A stretch of DNA of 64,000 nt from Micromonospora sp. WMMD1155 (GTDB taxonomy: Bacteria > Actinomycetota > Actinomycetes > Mycobacteriales > Micromonosporaceae): positions 470,501-534,500 of the forward strand of contig NZ_CP120742.1 of assembly GCF_029581275.1 (NCBI RefSeq). The letters run 5' to 3'. Below, one piece after another: positions 8,695-17,027 of the stretch. The notes beneath the pieces were generated by a model. It was not told the origin of the DNA and did not search any database. It was given only the letters and a program-made list of their open reading frames with translations. Numbering within the stretch: position 1 is the stretch's first letter; each line of letters opens with the position of its first letter. Both the position numbers and the translations under genes were made by a program.

Positions 8695-10262
8695 TTCTCG
8701 ACCTCCCGCAGCAACGACTCTTCCAGGTCCAGGTCACGATAGGCCCGCACCAGCACCTCCTCAGGAATCTGACCGGAGTCCCGGGCAGCCCGGAACACGT
8801 CCCGCTCGGCGTCGATCATCTCCTGCCGCAGCCGACCGTACGCCTGTGACGGGGTCTCCCGCTCGGTGCCACCGAGCCGTTCCCACGCCATGTTGGTGCG
8901 GTCCTCCACCGCTCGACGTAGCCGGTCCACCACCACCTCCGGGGCGCTGTCGGCCAACTCGTCGAGGCGTTCCTGAGCGGCCCGGCTGGCCTGCTGCTGC
9001 ACACCGGCCGCGGACAGCGCGTCCTGCACCGGGTCGTCCGGTGGCAGCCGCAACCGACGCGCGACCAACGGTAGCGTGGCTCCCTGGCCGACGAGTGTGA
9101 AGACGATCACCGCGAAGGCCAACCAGATGAACAACGCCCGGGGGTACGGCTCGTCGTCGGCGAGGGTCAGCGGCAACGCGAGGGCGGCGGCCAGGGTCAC
9201 CACGCCGCGCATCCCGGCCCAGCCGATGATGATCGGGAACTTCGGCGACGGCCTGGGGTCGCGGCGACGGACCCGGGGCACCAACCGGGCCAGGTAGGTG
9301 GCCGGGAAGAGCCAGACGAACCGGGTGAGGAAGACGGCGGCGAGCACCGCGAACGTGATCAGGGCGAGCGAGCCGATCGGCTCGTCGAGGTCGCGCAGCA
9401 CCTCCCGCAGTTGGAGTCCGACCAGCAGGAAGACCAGGCCCTCCAGCAGGAAGCGGACCAGCCGCCAGAACGCGCCGGTCTGCAGGCGGGACGCCGCCGA
9501 CAGCAACTGGGGCAGCTTGTGCCCGAGCACCAGGCCGGTGACGACGACCGCGACCACCCCGGAGGCGTGCAGGTGCTCGGCGGTGAACACCACGGCGAAC
9601 GGGATGATCAGCGACAGGGCGTTGTCCAGCAGCGGGTCACTGATCCGCCGGTGCAGGAAGCCGAAGACGACCGCCCCGAGCGCCCCGATCAGGATGCCGC
9701 CGCCGGTGGCCCGCAGCACCTCGATGGCGACGTCGGCCGTGCCGACCGCCGAGCCGACGGTGGCCATCGTCGCCACCCGCAGCAGCACCAGCGCGGTGGC
9801 GTCGTTGACCAGGCTCTCCCCCTCCAGGATGGTGACGACCCGGCGGGGCAGGCCGACCCGCCGGGCCACCGCCGTGGCGGCCACCGCGTCCGGCGGGGCC
9901 ACCACCGCGCCGAGGGCCAGGCAGATCGCGAACGGCAGTTGCGGCAGCAGCAGGTGCAGCACCAACCCGACCACGAACGCGGTGAACAGCACCAGGCCGA
10001 CCGCGAGCAGCAGGATCGGCCGGATGTTGTTCTTGAACGCCGGCACCGAGGTCTCCAGCGCCGCCACGTAGAGCAGTGGCGGCAGGATGCCGATCAGCAC
10101 CAACTCGGGCTCGAGGTGCACCTGCGGGAAGCCCGGCACGTACGACAGCGCCAGGCCGAGCACGACCAGCACGATCGGCGCGAGCAGGCCGAGCCGGCGG
10201 GCCAGCGCGGCGCCCAGGGTGGCGATCGCCAGGAAGACGACGACCGGAAACAGGCTTTCCAT
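8691..10262 (-). CDS. Na+/H+ antiporter (CPA1 family)
   Basis: A 523-residue monovalent cation/proton antiporter with about 12 transmembrane helices (to about residue 400) and a charged cytoplasmic tail rich in Glu, Arg and Gln. It has the CPA1 signature region LGAVVAPPDAVA with the paired acidic/Pro-Asp site in the membrane, followed by ILEGESLVNDATALVLLR. ATG 10262 is chosen because the upstream open frame overlaps the previous gene and loses membrane-protein character. It is the fourth gene of a minus-strand unit and is coupled to the UBP zinc finger by a 4-base overlap. The likely role is pH and sodium homeostasis. Confidence 0.93.
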   Translation of the reverse strand: MESLFPVVVFLAIATLGAALARRLGLLAPIVLVVLGLALSYVPGFPQVHLEPELVLIGILPPLLYVAALETSVPAFKNNIRPILLLAVGLVLFTAFVVGLVLHLLLPQLPFAICLALGAVVAPPDAVAATAVARRVGLPRRVVTILEGESLVNDATALVLLRVATMATVGSAVGTADVAIEVLRATGGGILIGALGAVVFGFLHRRISDPLLDNALSLIIPFAVVFTAEHLHASGVVAVVVTGLVLGHKLPQLLSAASRLQTGAFWRLVRFLLEGLVFLLVGLQLREVLRDLDEPIGSLALITFAVLAAVFLTRFVWLFPATYLARLVPRVRRRDPRPSPKFPIIIGWAGMRGVVTLAAALALPLTLADDEPYPRALFIWLAFAVIVFTLVGQGATLPLVARRLRLPPDDPVQDALSAAGVQQQASRAAQERLDELADSAPEVVVDRLRRAVEDRTNMAWERLGGTERETPSQAYGRLRQEMIDAERDVFRAARDSGQIPEEVLVRAYRDLDLEESLLREVEK

Positions 10263-10299
10263 GGGGTACGAGCCTAGGGGTACGGGAGGACGGCCTCGA

Positions 10300-11265
10300 T
10301 CAGCCGGCCGGGCGCAGCTTCGGCAGCACCTCGGCGCCGAACGCGTCGATGAAGTCGCGCTGCTCCTGCCCGACGTGGTGCAGGGCGATCTGGTCGAAGC
10401 CGAGTTCCAGGTACTCCTCCAGCCAGCCGACGTGGCGGCCCAGGTCCGCCGACACGTTGACCACCTCGGCGACCCGCTGCGCGGGAACGTCGGCGGAGAC
10501 CGCGTCGAAGTGCTCGGCCGTCTCCAGGTCCCAACACACCGGTGGGGCGAAGACGTTGCTGCGCCACTGGTCGTACGCGATGGCCTCGGCCCGTGCCTGG
10601 TCGGGCGCCCAGGAGACGTGCACCTGCAGGTGCAGGGGCCCGCGCCCACCGGCGTCCCGGTACGCGTCGATCATCTCGCGCAGGTGCGCGGTCGGCGCGT
10701 TCACGGTGATCAGCCCGTCCGCCCACTCGGCGCACCAGCGGGCGGTGGCGACGCTGACGGCGGCGCCGACCAGCGCGGGCGGCTGTTCCGGGCGGGTCCA
10801 CAGCCGGGCCCGGTCCACCCGGACCAGACCGTCGTGGCTGACCTCCTCGCCGGCCAGCAGCGCGCGGATCACGTCCACGCACTCGCGCAGCCGGGCGGCG
10901 CGGACGTCCTTGCGCGGCCACGGGTCGCCGGTGATGTGTTCGTTGCTGGCCTCGCCGGTGCCCAGCGCCGCCCAGAAACGGCCCGGGTACATCGCGCCGA
11001 GGGTGCCGATGGCCTGCGCGATGATCGCCGGGTGGTACCGCTGACCGGGTGCGTTGACCACCCCGAACGGCAGACCGGTGGCCTGCAGCGCGGCGCCCAG
11101 CCAGGACCAGGCGAAGCCGGATTGGCCCTGCCGGGCGCTCCACGGGGAGAAGTGGTCGGAGCACATGGCGGCGTCGAAGCCGGCCCGCTCGGCGTGCGTC
11201 ACCGCCTTCAGGAGGGCGCGCGGACCGATCTGCTCGTGCGAGGCGTGGAATCCGAACGTCGTCAT
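10300..11265 (-). CDS. LLM-class flavin-dependent oxidoreductase
   Basis: A 321-residue luciferase-like monooxygenase-fold protein, close to the F420-dependent glucose-6-phosphate dehydrogenase/TIGR03885 branch. Visible features are GFHASHEQIGP at the N-terminus, CSDHFSPW, GTLGAMYPGRFWAALGTGE and a C-terminal block GFDQIALHHVG. Members use FMN or coenzyme F420 for hydride transfer; TIGR03885 members were suggested to be non-F420, so the cofactor is undecided. ATG 11265 follows AGGAAG. It lies 42 bases behind the aldehyde dehydrogenase and 37 bases ahead of the antiporter, probably cotranscribed. Confidence 0.88.
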   Translation of the reverse strand: MTTFGFHASHEQIGPRALLKAVTHAERAGFDAAMCSDHFSPWSARQGQSGFAWSWLGAALQATGLPFGVVNAPGQRYHPAIIAQAIGTLGAMYPGRFWAALGTGEASNEHITGDPWPRKDVRAARLRECVDVIRALLAGEEVSHDGLVRVDRARLWTRPEQPPALVGAAVSVATARWCAEWADGLITVNAPTAHLREMIDAYRDAGGRGPLHLQVHVSWAPDQARAEAIAYDQWRSNVFAPPVCWDLETAEHFDAVSADVPAQRVAEVVNVSADLGRHVGWLEEYLELGFDQIALHHVGQEQRDFIDAFGAEVLPKLRPAG

Positions 11266-11307
11266 GGGCGCACTTCCTACCCACGTCGGCGTCGCCTGAT
11301 GCGTGCG

Positions 11308-12723
11308 CTATTCCGCGTGTGCCCCCGCACCGGCCGAGGCGGCGCCCTCGCCCACCCACACCGTCTTGGTGTTGCAGAACTCCCGCATACCCAGCTCGGA
11401 CAACTCCCGCCCGTAACCGGAGTTCTTCACCCCGCCGAAGGGCAGCTCCGGATAGGAGGTGGTCATGCCGTTGACGAAGACGTTCCCGGCGTCCAGGTCG
11501 GTGGCGAAGCGCTCCTGTTCGGCCGGGTCCCGGGTCCAGGCGTTCGAGCCGAGGCCGAAGCTGGTGCCGTTGGCGACCTCGATCGCCTCCTCGTAGGAGG
11601 AGACCCGGAACAGACCGGCGACCGGACCGAAGACCTCCTCGGACCACATCCGCATCTGCGGGGTCAGGTCGGTGACCACCGTCGGCGGGTAGAACCAGCC
11701 GTCACCGCCGGGCAGCTCGCCGCCGCAGAGCACCGTCGCGCCCTTGTCGACCGCGTCGCGGACCTGGGCGTGCACCTCGTCGCGGCCCCGCTCGCTGGCC
11801 AGCGGGCCGACGTCGGTGTTCGAGTCCATCGGGTCGCCGACGCGCAGGGCGGCCATGTTCGCGGCGAACCTCTCGGCGAAGGCGTCGAACACGTCGGTGT
11901 GCACGATGAACCGTTTCGCGGCGATGCAGGACTGGCCGTTGTTCTGGCACCGGGCGGTGGTGGCCACCTCGGCGGCCCGGTCCACGTCCGCCGAGGGCAT
12001 CACCACGAAGGGGTCGCTGCCGCCGAGTTCCAGGACGGTCTTCTTCAGCTCCCGCCCGGCGATCTGCGCGATGGACCGACCGGCGGGCTCGCTGCCGGTG
12101 AGCGTGGCGGCGCGCACGCGGGGGTCGCTCAGGATCCGGTCGACGGCGTCCGAGCCGACCAGCACCGTGGTGAAGGCACCCTCCGGGAAGCCGGCCCGGC
12201 GGAACACGTCCTCCAGCAGCAGGGCGGTCTGCGGCACGTTCGAGGCGTGCTTGAGCAGGCCGGTGTTCCCGGCCATCAACGCCGGTGCCGCGAAACGCAT
12301 CACCTGCCAGAGCGGGAAGTTCCACGGCATCACGGCGAGCACCACACCGATCGGCTGGTAGCGGATGAACGCCCTGGTCGCCTTCACGGCGGCGGCGTCG
12401 GCCGGCTCGTCGGCGAGGAACGCGGGGGCCTTGTCGGCGTAGAAGCGGGCGGCCGTGGCGCACTTGGTCACCTCGGCCTGCGCCGCCACGTACGTCTTGC
12501 CCATCTCGGTGGTCATGATCCGGGCGATCTCGTCGCGCTCGGCGTCGAGCAGGTCCGCGGCGGCGTTCATCCACCGGGCGCGCTGGTCGACTGTCGTCGT
12601 CCGCAGCTGCCGGTACGCGAGGTCGGTGCGTTCGATGGCGCCGTCGAGCTGCTCGGTGGACATCGCCTCATAGGTCTTGAGCACCTGTCCGGTGGCGGGG
12701 TTGGTGGTGGCGATGTGGGGCAT
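11308..12723 (-). CDS. NAD(P)-dependent succinate-semialdehyde dehydrogenase
   Basis: A 471-residue aldehyde dehydrogenase oxidising semialdehydes to acids. The family landmarks are visible: PWNFPLWQ (cofactor loop), the catalytic-Glu strand ELGGSDPF, the nucleophile Cys in NNGQSCIAAKR (near residue 262) and EEVFGPVAG. The sequence is of the GabD2-like short type, giving succinate from succinic semialdehyde as the best guess. ATG 12723 follows AGGAGGACGAG that overlaps the end of the upstream DUF6343 gene (12-base gap), so the two are coupled. Confidence 0.88.
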   Translation of the reverse strand: MPHIATTNPATGQVLKTYEAMSTEQLDGAIERTDLAYRQLRTTTVDQRARWMNAAADLLDAERDEIARIMTTEMGKTYVAAQAEVTKCATAARFYADKAPAFLADEPADAAAVKATRAFIRYQPIGVVLAVMPWNFPLWQVMRFAAPALMAGNTGLLKHASNVPQTALLLEDVFRRAGFPEGAFTTVLVGSDAVDRILSDPRVRAATLTGSEPAGRSIAQIAGRELKKTVLELGGSDPFVVMPSADVDRAAEVATTARCQNNGQSCIAAKRFIVHTDVFDAFAERFAANMAALRVGDPMDSNTDVGPLASERGRDEVHAQVRDAVDKGATVLCGGELPGGDGWFYPPTVVTDLTPQMRMWSEEVFGPVAGLFRVSSYEEAIEVANGTSFGLGSNAWTRDPAEQERFATDLDAGNVFVNGMTTSYPELPFGGVKNSGYGRELSELGMREFCNTKTVWVGEGAASAGAGAHAE

Positions 12724-12735
12724 CTCGTCCTCCTG

Positions 12736-12999
12736 TCACTCGAACAGCGAGTGTCGTACGCCCGGCTCCTCGCGGCGGCGGGCGGCGCGGCGGCGCTGGA
12801 TCACGACCAGGTCGACCACGGCGACCACCGCGAAGATCGCACAGAGCACGCCGAGCCAGGCGATGCCGGCCCAGAACGCCAACACCGCGAAGATCACCAT
12901 GATCACCAGCCCGAAGCCGGCGAGGGTGAGCCGGAGGTTCAGCGCGCTGTAGGCGTGGCCGACCGTGCCACGGGCGCGCCGGGGCTGCGATCTCGTCAT
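12736..12999 (-). CDS. DUF6343-like two-helix membrane protein
   Basis: An 87-residue protein with a basic N-terminus, the motif GHAYSALNLRLTLAGFGLV and two hydrophobic stretches (about 28-45 and 50-68), ending in an RRRAARRREE tail. The SALxLRLxLAxFGL pattern is what I recall for DUF6343 proteins of actinobacteria. ATG 12999 (GTG 13005 possible) follows GGTAGG. It is the first gene of the five-gene minus-strand unit. No function is known. Confidence 0.75.
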   Translation of the reverse strand: MTRSQPRRARGTVGHAYSALNLRLTLAGFGLVIMVIFAVLAFWAGIAWLGVLCAIFAVVAVVDLVVIQRRRAARRREEPGVRHSLFE

Positions 13000-13121
13000 A
13001 CCCACGCACCTACCCCCGATCGGCCGGGTTAACCGGCGGTGCGCGCTCCCAGCCCCCGGCGGGCTGGTGTGCTCGATTACATCCGTTCGCGCCGCAGCCC
13101 CGCCGACCGCAGGATGGGCGC

Positions 13122-13715
13122 ATGTCAATGACCCTCACCGTGCCGGTGACCGTCGCCATCGCCCGCCGTGTCGACCCGGGCCGGTCCAGCGAGATGGTGG
13201 CCTGGATGCGGGCCGGCACCGCGCTGGCCGAGGCGTTCCCCGGGTTCCTCGGCGCCGGTTGGGTGCAGAGCGGCCCGGGTTCGCCGGAGTGGCACATGCT
13301 CTACCGATTCGCCGACGCCGAGACGCTGCGCCGGTGGGAGGAGTCCCCGCAGCGGCACTGGTGGCTCAGCTCGGCGCAGGGCATCGTCGAGCACACCCGG
13401 GTCGAGCGGCGTACCGGGATCGAGGGTTGGTTCGACCCGCCGTCGGAGCACTCGGTGGACCCGGTGGAGCCGGCCCCGCCCGCGTCGCCGCCCCGCTGGA
13501 AGCAGGCGGTGACCATCTGGCTGGCGTTCTTTCCGCTGAGCCTCAGCGCCACACTGCTGACGAGTCACTTCCTCGACGCGGTGCCGCTGGCGGCGCGGGT
13601 GCTGCTGATGACGCTCTGCCTGACCCCGCTGATGACGTACCTGGTGCTGCCCCGGATCACCAGGGCGTTGCACTGGTGGCTGCACGGCCAGCGGGCGCCC
13701 TGGCGGGGCTTATAG
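13122..13715 (+). CDS. ABM-domain protein with C-terminal membrane anchor
   Basis: A 197-residue fusion. Residues about 8-100 form an antibiotic-biosynthesis-monooxygenase-like ferredoxin fold (VTVAIARRVDPGRSSEM, then FLGAGWVQS, WHMLYRFADAETLRRWEES). Residues about 125-185 hold two hydrophobic segments, and a short basic end follows. This ABM plus DUF-like membrane layout is common in bacteria; the enzymatic role is unproven. It begins 122 bases from the divergent DUF6343 gene. Confidence 0.85.
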   Translation: MSMTLTVPVTVAIARRVDPGRSSEMVAWMRAGTALAEAFPGFLGAGWVQSGPGSPEWHMLYRFADAETLRRWEESPQRHWWLSSAQGIVEHTRVERRTGIEGWFDPPSEHSVDPVEPAPPASPPRWKQAVTIWLAFFPLSLSATLLTSHFLDAVPLAARVLLMTLCLTPLMTYLVLPRITRALHWWLHGQRAPWRGL

Positions 13716-13835
13716 CACCCCGCCAGCGCCCACGTCGGCGCTCTGCCGCATAGCCGACAGCAACTTCCCGACAAACCCCGTCCTGCGCATAGAGTTACCG
13801 CGCTGTCGCTCTGTGCTGCCGGAACGGGAGACATC

Positions 13836-14687
13836 ATGCCTCGACGCTGGGTCGCCGCCCTGGCCTGTCTCGCGGCCCTGGTGGCACTGGCCTGCGAGGG
13901 CGGCACGTCCGCGGACCCCCGCCCCACCAGGAGCACCCCGCCGTCGGGCGGGCCGGGCGGCATCGCCGCACTCGGCGATTCGATCACCACCGGCTTCGCG
14001 TCCTGCCTGGTGCTGACGTCCTGCGAGCGCAACTCCTGGTCGACGGGGGACGGCCTGCGGGTGCAGAGCCACTACCGTCGGCTGCTGGAGCAGGATTCGG
14101 CGATCCGCGACCGGACGTACAACCACGCCCGTCCCGGCGCCCGCGCGGACGCCCTGGAGGGCCAGGCCCGGGCGGCGGTACGCGACCGCCCCGACTACGT
14201 CACCGTGCTGATCGGCGCCAACGACGTCTGCCGGGGCGGGGCGGACGCGATGACGCCGGTCGCCGAGTTCCGCGCCGACGTCGACCGGGGCCTACGGGTG
14301 CTGCGGACGGGCCGCCCGAAGGCCCGGGTGCTGGTGGTGAGCATCCCCGACCTGTACCGGCTCTGGGAGGTCGGGCACGGCGACTCCCGGGCCGTCCGCG
14401 CCTGGCGGCGGGGCATCTGCCCGGCCCTGCTGGCCGAGGCGACCTCGACGGCGCCCGCCGACCGGGCACGCCGGGCCGCCGTGCGGGAGCGGATCCAGGC
14501 GTACAACACCGAACTGGTGGCGGCCTGCCGGGCGTACGGCTCACGCTGCCGGCACGACGGCGGCGCGGTGCACAAGGTCCGGTTCACCCTGGACCTGCTC
14601 AACCCGCTGGACTGGTTCCACCCCAACGCCACCGGTCAGGGCCGCATCGCCGAGGTCACCTGGCGCTCCTCCGGCCTGGCGAGCTGA
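13836..14687 (+). CDS. SGNH/GDSL-family esterase, putative lipoprotein
   Basis: A 283-residue secreted hydrolase. The N-terminus is a lipoprotein signal (MPRRWVAALACLAALVALAC), with ALAC as the lipobox. Block I is AALGDSITTGF with the catalytic Ser, block III is VLIGANDVC with the Gly-Asn oxyanion residues, and block V is DWFHPNATGQ with the Asp-His pair. Substrates of this family are acyl or acetyl esters on lipids or polysaccharides. ATG 13836 follows GGGAG. It converges on the EcsC gene with a 16-base gap. Confidence 0.9.
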   Translation: MPRRWVAALACLAALVALACEGGTSADPRPTRSTPPSGGPGGIAALGDSITTGFASCLVLTSCERNSWSTGDGLRVQSHYRRLLEQDSAIRDRTYNHARPGARADALEGQARAAVRDRPDYVTVLIGANDVCRGGADAMTPVAEFRADVDRGLRVLRTGRPKARVLVVSIPDLYRLWEVGHGDSRAVRAWRRGICPALLAEATSTAPADRARRAAVRERIQAYNTELVAACRAYGSRCRHDGGAVHKVRFTLDLLNPLDWFHPNATGQGRIAEVTWRSSGLAS

Positions 14688-14703
14688 CCGGCCCGGCCGA
14701 CCG

Positions 14704-15459
14704 TCAGCGCTGGCGGGGCTCCGGTACGGAGGCGCCCCGGGAGCGGAAGAGAGCCCGGGACCGCTTCGCGAGATCCTTGGTGGCCGACGAGTTGGCCCAG
14801 GTGCCGAGCACTATCGCCGCACCGGGGATGACCTTGGCGACCATCCGCTTGGCGGCCCGGACACCGGCCATCTGGGCCAGGCGGACGCCGAGTTGCAGCA
14901 TGACCCGACCGAGCGGGCGCTGGCCACGCAGGCCGAAGAGCGCGTCGGCGCGTTCCCGACCGGCGGCCACGCCGAGAGCCAACCGGGCACTCTCGGCGAC
15001 CTTGTGCACGCGCTGGAGGACCAGCAGGTCGGTGGCCCGGTCGCCGTGCAGCGGGTCGACGTCGTAGGCGGCGGCGATGTGCAGCACCATCCGCGCCTGG
15101 GTCCAGGCAAGCACGCCCACGTCGATCACGGCCCCGGGCAGCCCGGCCGCTCCCGACACCGCGCCGGACAGCCGGGCCAGGTTGACGAACTTGCGGGTCG
15201 CCTGGTCGGCGAGGACGTCGGCCGACACGCCGGGCTGCTCGGCCCGGGCCCGAGCGGCCCACTGCGCGGCCTCCGGCCCGAGCCGGCGGACGGCCTCCAG
15301 GGCGAGGTGTTCCGGTGCGTACTGCGGGTCGTCGCGCATCCGGTCCCAGAGGCGGGCCGGCGGACCCTCGGGGGCGTCCACCGGCCCGGCCGGCTGGCCG
15401 GCGGACGGCTGTGGAGTGGGAACGGCGGGCTGGCCGCCGACGGGTGGGGTGTCGGTCAC
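14704..15459 (-). CDS. EcsC-family protein
   Basis: A 251-residue protein with a Pro/Gly-rich N-terminal 30 residues and then an alpha-helical region matching EcsC (PF12787), including LARLSGAVSGAAGLPGAVID and long amphipathic helices such as GRVMLQLGVRLAQMAGVRAA. The family is widespread but of uncertain function; it is named after a gene of the Bacillus Ecs locus. GTG 15459 follows GGGGAGACCC. The 48-residue gene lies 49 bases upstream on the same strand and may be cotranscribed. Confidence 0.85.
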   Translation of the reverse strand: MTDTPPVGGQPAVPTPQPSAGQPAGPVDAPEGPPARLWDRMRDDPQYAPEHLALEAVRRLGPEAAQWAARARAEQPGVSADVLADQATRKFVNLARLSGAVSGAAGLPGAVIDVGVLAWTQARMVLHIAAAYDVDPLHGDRATDLLVLQRVHKVAESARLALGVAAGRERADALFGLRGQRPLGRVMLQLGVRLAQMAGVRAAKRMVAKVIPGAAIVLGTWANSSATKDLAKRSRALFRSRGASVPEPRQR

Positions 15460-15508
15460 CGGGTCTCCCCAGGGGTGGAGATGGCGGACAGGGCGGCCGA
15501 TGGAGCGG

Positions 15509-15655
15509 TCAGCGGCGGCGGTTGGACAGCCGGGCCGCCAGCCCCTTGAGCTTCTGCTGGTTGGCCGGCTTCGCCATCTCCCGGCGGCCTCGCTCCACCA
15601 ACTGCTGCCCCTTCGGCGATCTGAGGAACGTGGTGATTCGCTGCATCAGTGACAT
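15509..15655 (-). CDS. 48-residue basic small protein
   Basis: A short gene read directly from the sequence: it starts MSLMQRITTFLRSPKGQQLV, continues with a helical ERGRREMAKPANQQKLKGL stretch and ends with SNRRR. ATG 15655 is preceded by an excellent AGGAGG with 5-base spacing, and the sequence composition is clearly coding. The protein is highly basic and predicted to be helical. Similar short proteins starting MSLMDRI...SPQG exist in actinobacteria as I recall, without assigned function. It lies upstream of, and in the same direction as, the EcsC gene. Confidence 0.75.
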   Translation of the reverse strand: MSLMQRITTFLRSPKGQQLVERGRREMAKPANQQKLKGLAARLSNRRR

Positions 15656-15761
15656 GGCGTCCTCCTGTCGATGATCCCTGCGTCATGTGTACCCCTAACC
15701 CGCAACACATGTACCCGGGATGCGACAGCCTCAACCCTGACCGTCCATAGTGGTCGGTAGG

Positions 15762-16607
15762 TTACCGCCCCGCCGGTACGAGGGCGTCGACGACCCGGGT
15801 GGCGCGCCATTCGTGCTGCTGGTAGTGCTCGGGGTACGCGGACACCTGCACCGCCTGCGCGGCGTCGGTCAGCCGCATCCCCTCCCAGCCGGGCACCTGC
15901 TCCAGCGCGGCGAGGAACTGCCGGGTGGCGAACTCCGGGTCCATCAGCCGACCCACCGGGCCCCAACCGCTGCTCGACCGCTGCTGGAACAACCCGACCG
16001 AGTCGTGGTCCCAGCCGACGCCCTGGTGCGGGTAGTCCTGCGATTCGGGCAGGACGCCGCTGGCCACGTTGTAGAGGTTGCTCTCCTGCATGGCGGTGGC
16101 CACCGCGATCACCAACCCGCGGCGGGGCACCCCCATCTTCCGGCCGGTACGGACGATCGTCTCGGCGTTCTGCATCTGGGCCCGGTCCAGGCCGGCGACG
16201 GGAGCCGGACGGGTCGGGCGAGCCGGGGCTGCCTTGCGGGCCGGAGCCGTGGTGTCCGGGTCGGCCGGGGTCGCCGTGGCGGAGGCGCTCGGGGCAGCCG
16301 TCCGGTCGAGGCCACGCGAGGCGGTCTGCTGCTCGGCACGCTGCGCCAGCTCGGAGCCGGCCGGTGACGCGCCCCGCGTCGCGGCGTCGGCGCTCTCGTA
16401 CCGGACCTGCGCGACGGCGGCCAGCCCGAGGCAGCAGACCACCCCGGTGGCGAGGGCCACCTGCGCCCGCCGTCGACCGGTCAGGTCCCGGGCGTACGCC
16501 CGGAGCCGACTCGCGGCGGTTGTCCGTTCGGTTGAGGTGCCGTCCTCCATATGGGCAGTGGGGCTGCTCGGGGCGTACGGGTCGTCGAGGGTGCCGTCGT
16601 CACGCAT
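15762..16607 (-). CDS. Membrane-anchored lysozyme/transglycosylase-like protein
   Basis: A 281-residue protein with a cytoplasmic N-terminus (about 1-45), one membrane helix (QVALATGVVCCLGLAAVA), an Ala/Pro/Thr-rich linker (about 75-140) and a C-terminal domain with a lysozyme-like look: VAVATAMQESNLYNVASG contains a candidate catalytic Glu, followed by DSVGLFQQRSSSGWG. The placement outside the membrane suggests peptidoglycan binding or cleavage. Many actinobacterial homologues are annotated only as hypothetical. ATG 16607 is preferred to the TTG just before it. Confidence 0.75.
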   Translation of the reverse strand: MRDDGTLDDPYAPSSPTAHMEDGTSTERTTAASRLRAYARDLTGRRRAQVALATGVVCCLGLAAVAQVRYESADAATRGASPAGSELAQRAEQQTASRGLDRTAAPSASATATPADPDTTAPARKAAPARPTRPAPVAGLDRAQMQNAETIVRTGRKMGVPRRGLVIAVATAMQESNLYNVASGVLPESQDYPHQGVGWDHDSVGLFQQRSSSGWGPVGRLMDPEFATRQFLAALEQVPGWEGMRLTDAAQAVQVSAYPEHYQQHEWRATRVVDALVPAGR

Positions 16608-17027
16608 CAACCGAGGCTAGGCAGGGCGAAACGCCGATCACGCACGGTGATCACGTGGCGATCGCCACACATCCGGCCCGCACCGGTGGACGACCGGGTC
16701 GGGTCGACCCGGTCGGGGAACAGACCTCGCGTACCGGATGAAAACGGCAGCCCACTCAGGTCGGTCCGGTCGTTGACAGGCCGGGACATCGAACCCTCGG
16801 ACCTGACATGATCGACAAACTCGGCCTTTGGGCCGAACTCGACCTCCACCGAACGGTCAACGCGGAACACCTCGCGACGAAAAGAGGTGATTGGTCCGGT
16901 CACGCCCATCCCCCGGGCGGCGGATCGCCCGGAGCAGGAATGCGCCAGGATGGCGGGTACGTTGCCCGAACGGGTGCCCTCCGTCGCGACGGCACCCCGC
17001 AGGCACATTTCAGGGAGGTCCGCACCG
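16608..17027. other. 420-bp divergent intergenic region with a 14-bp palindrome
   Basis: This gap separates the lysozyme-like gene and the PAC2 gene. It contains the perfect palindrome GTGGCGATCGCCAC at 16655-16668 and a small hairpin TCGGCC-TTTG-GGCCGA at 16822-16837. I found neither a convincing -35/-10 pair nor a ydaO-type riboswitch, which might be expected upstream of a cell-wall hydrolase. The open frame through its right end is treated as non-coding because the PAC2 start with a good ribosome site is at 17028. Confidence 0.5.

Noticed and set aside
16608..17027. ydaO-type (c-di-AMP) riboswitch before the lysozyme-like gene
   Set aside because: The expected conserved blocks were not found on the minus strand of this gap.
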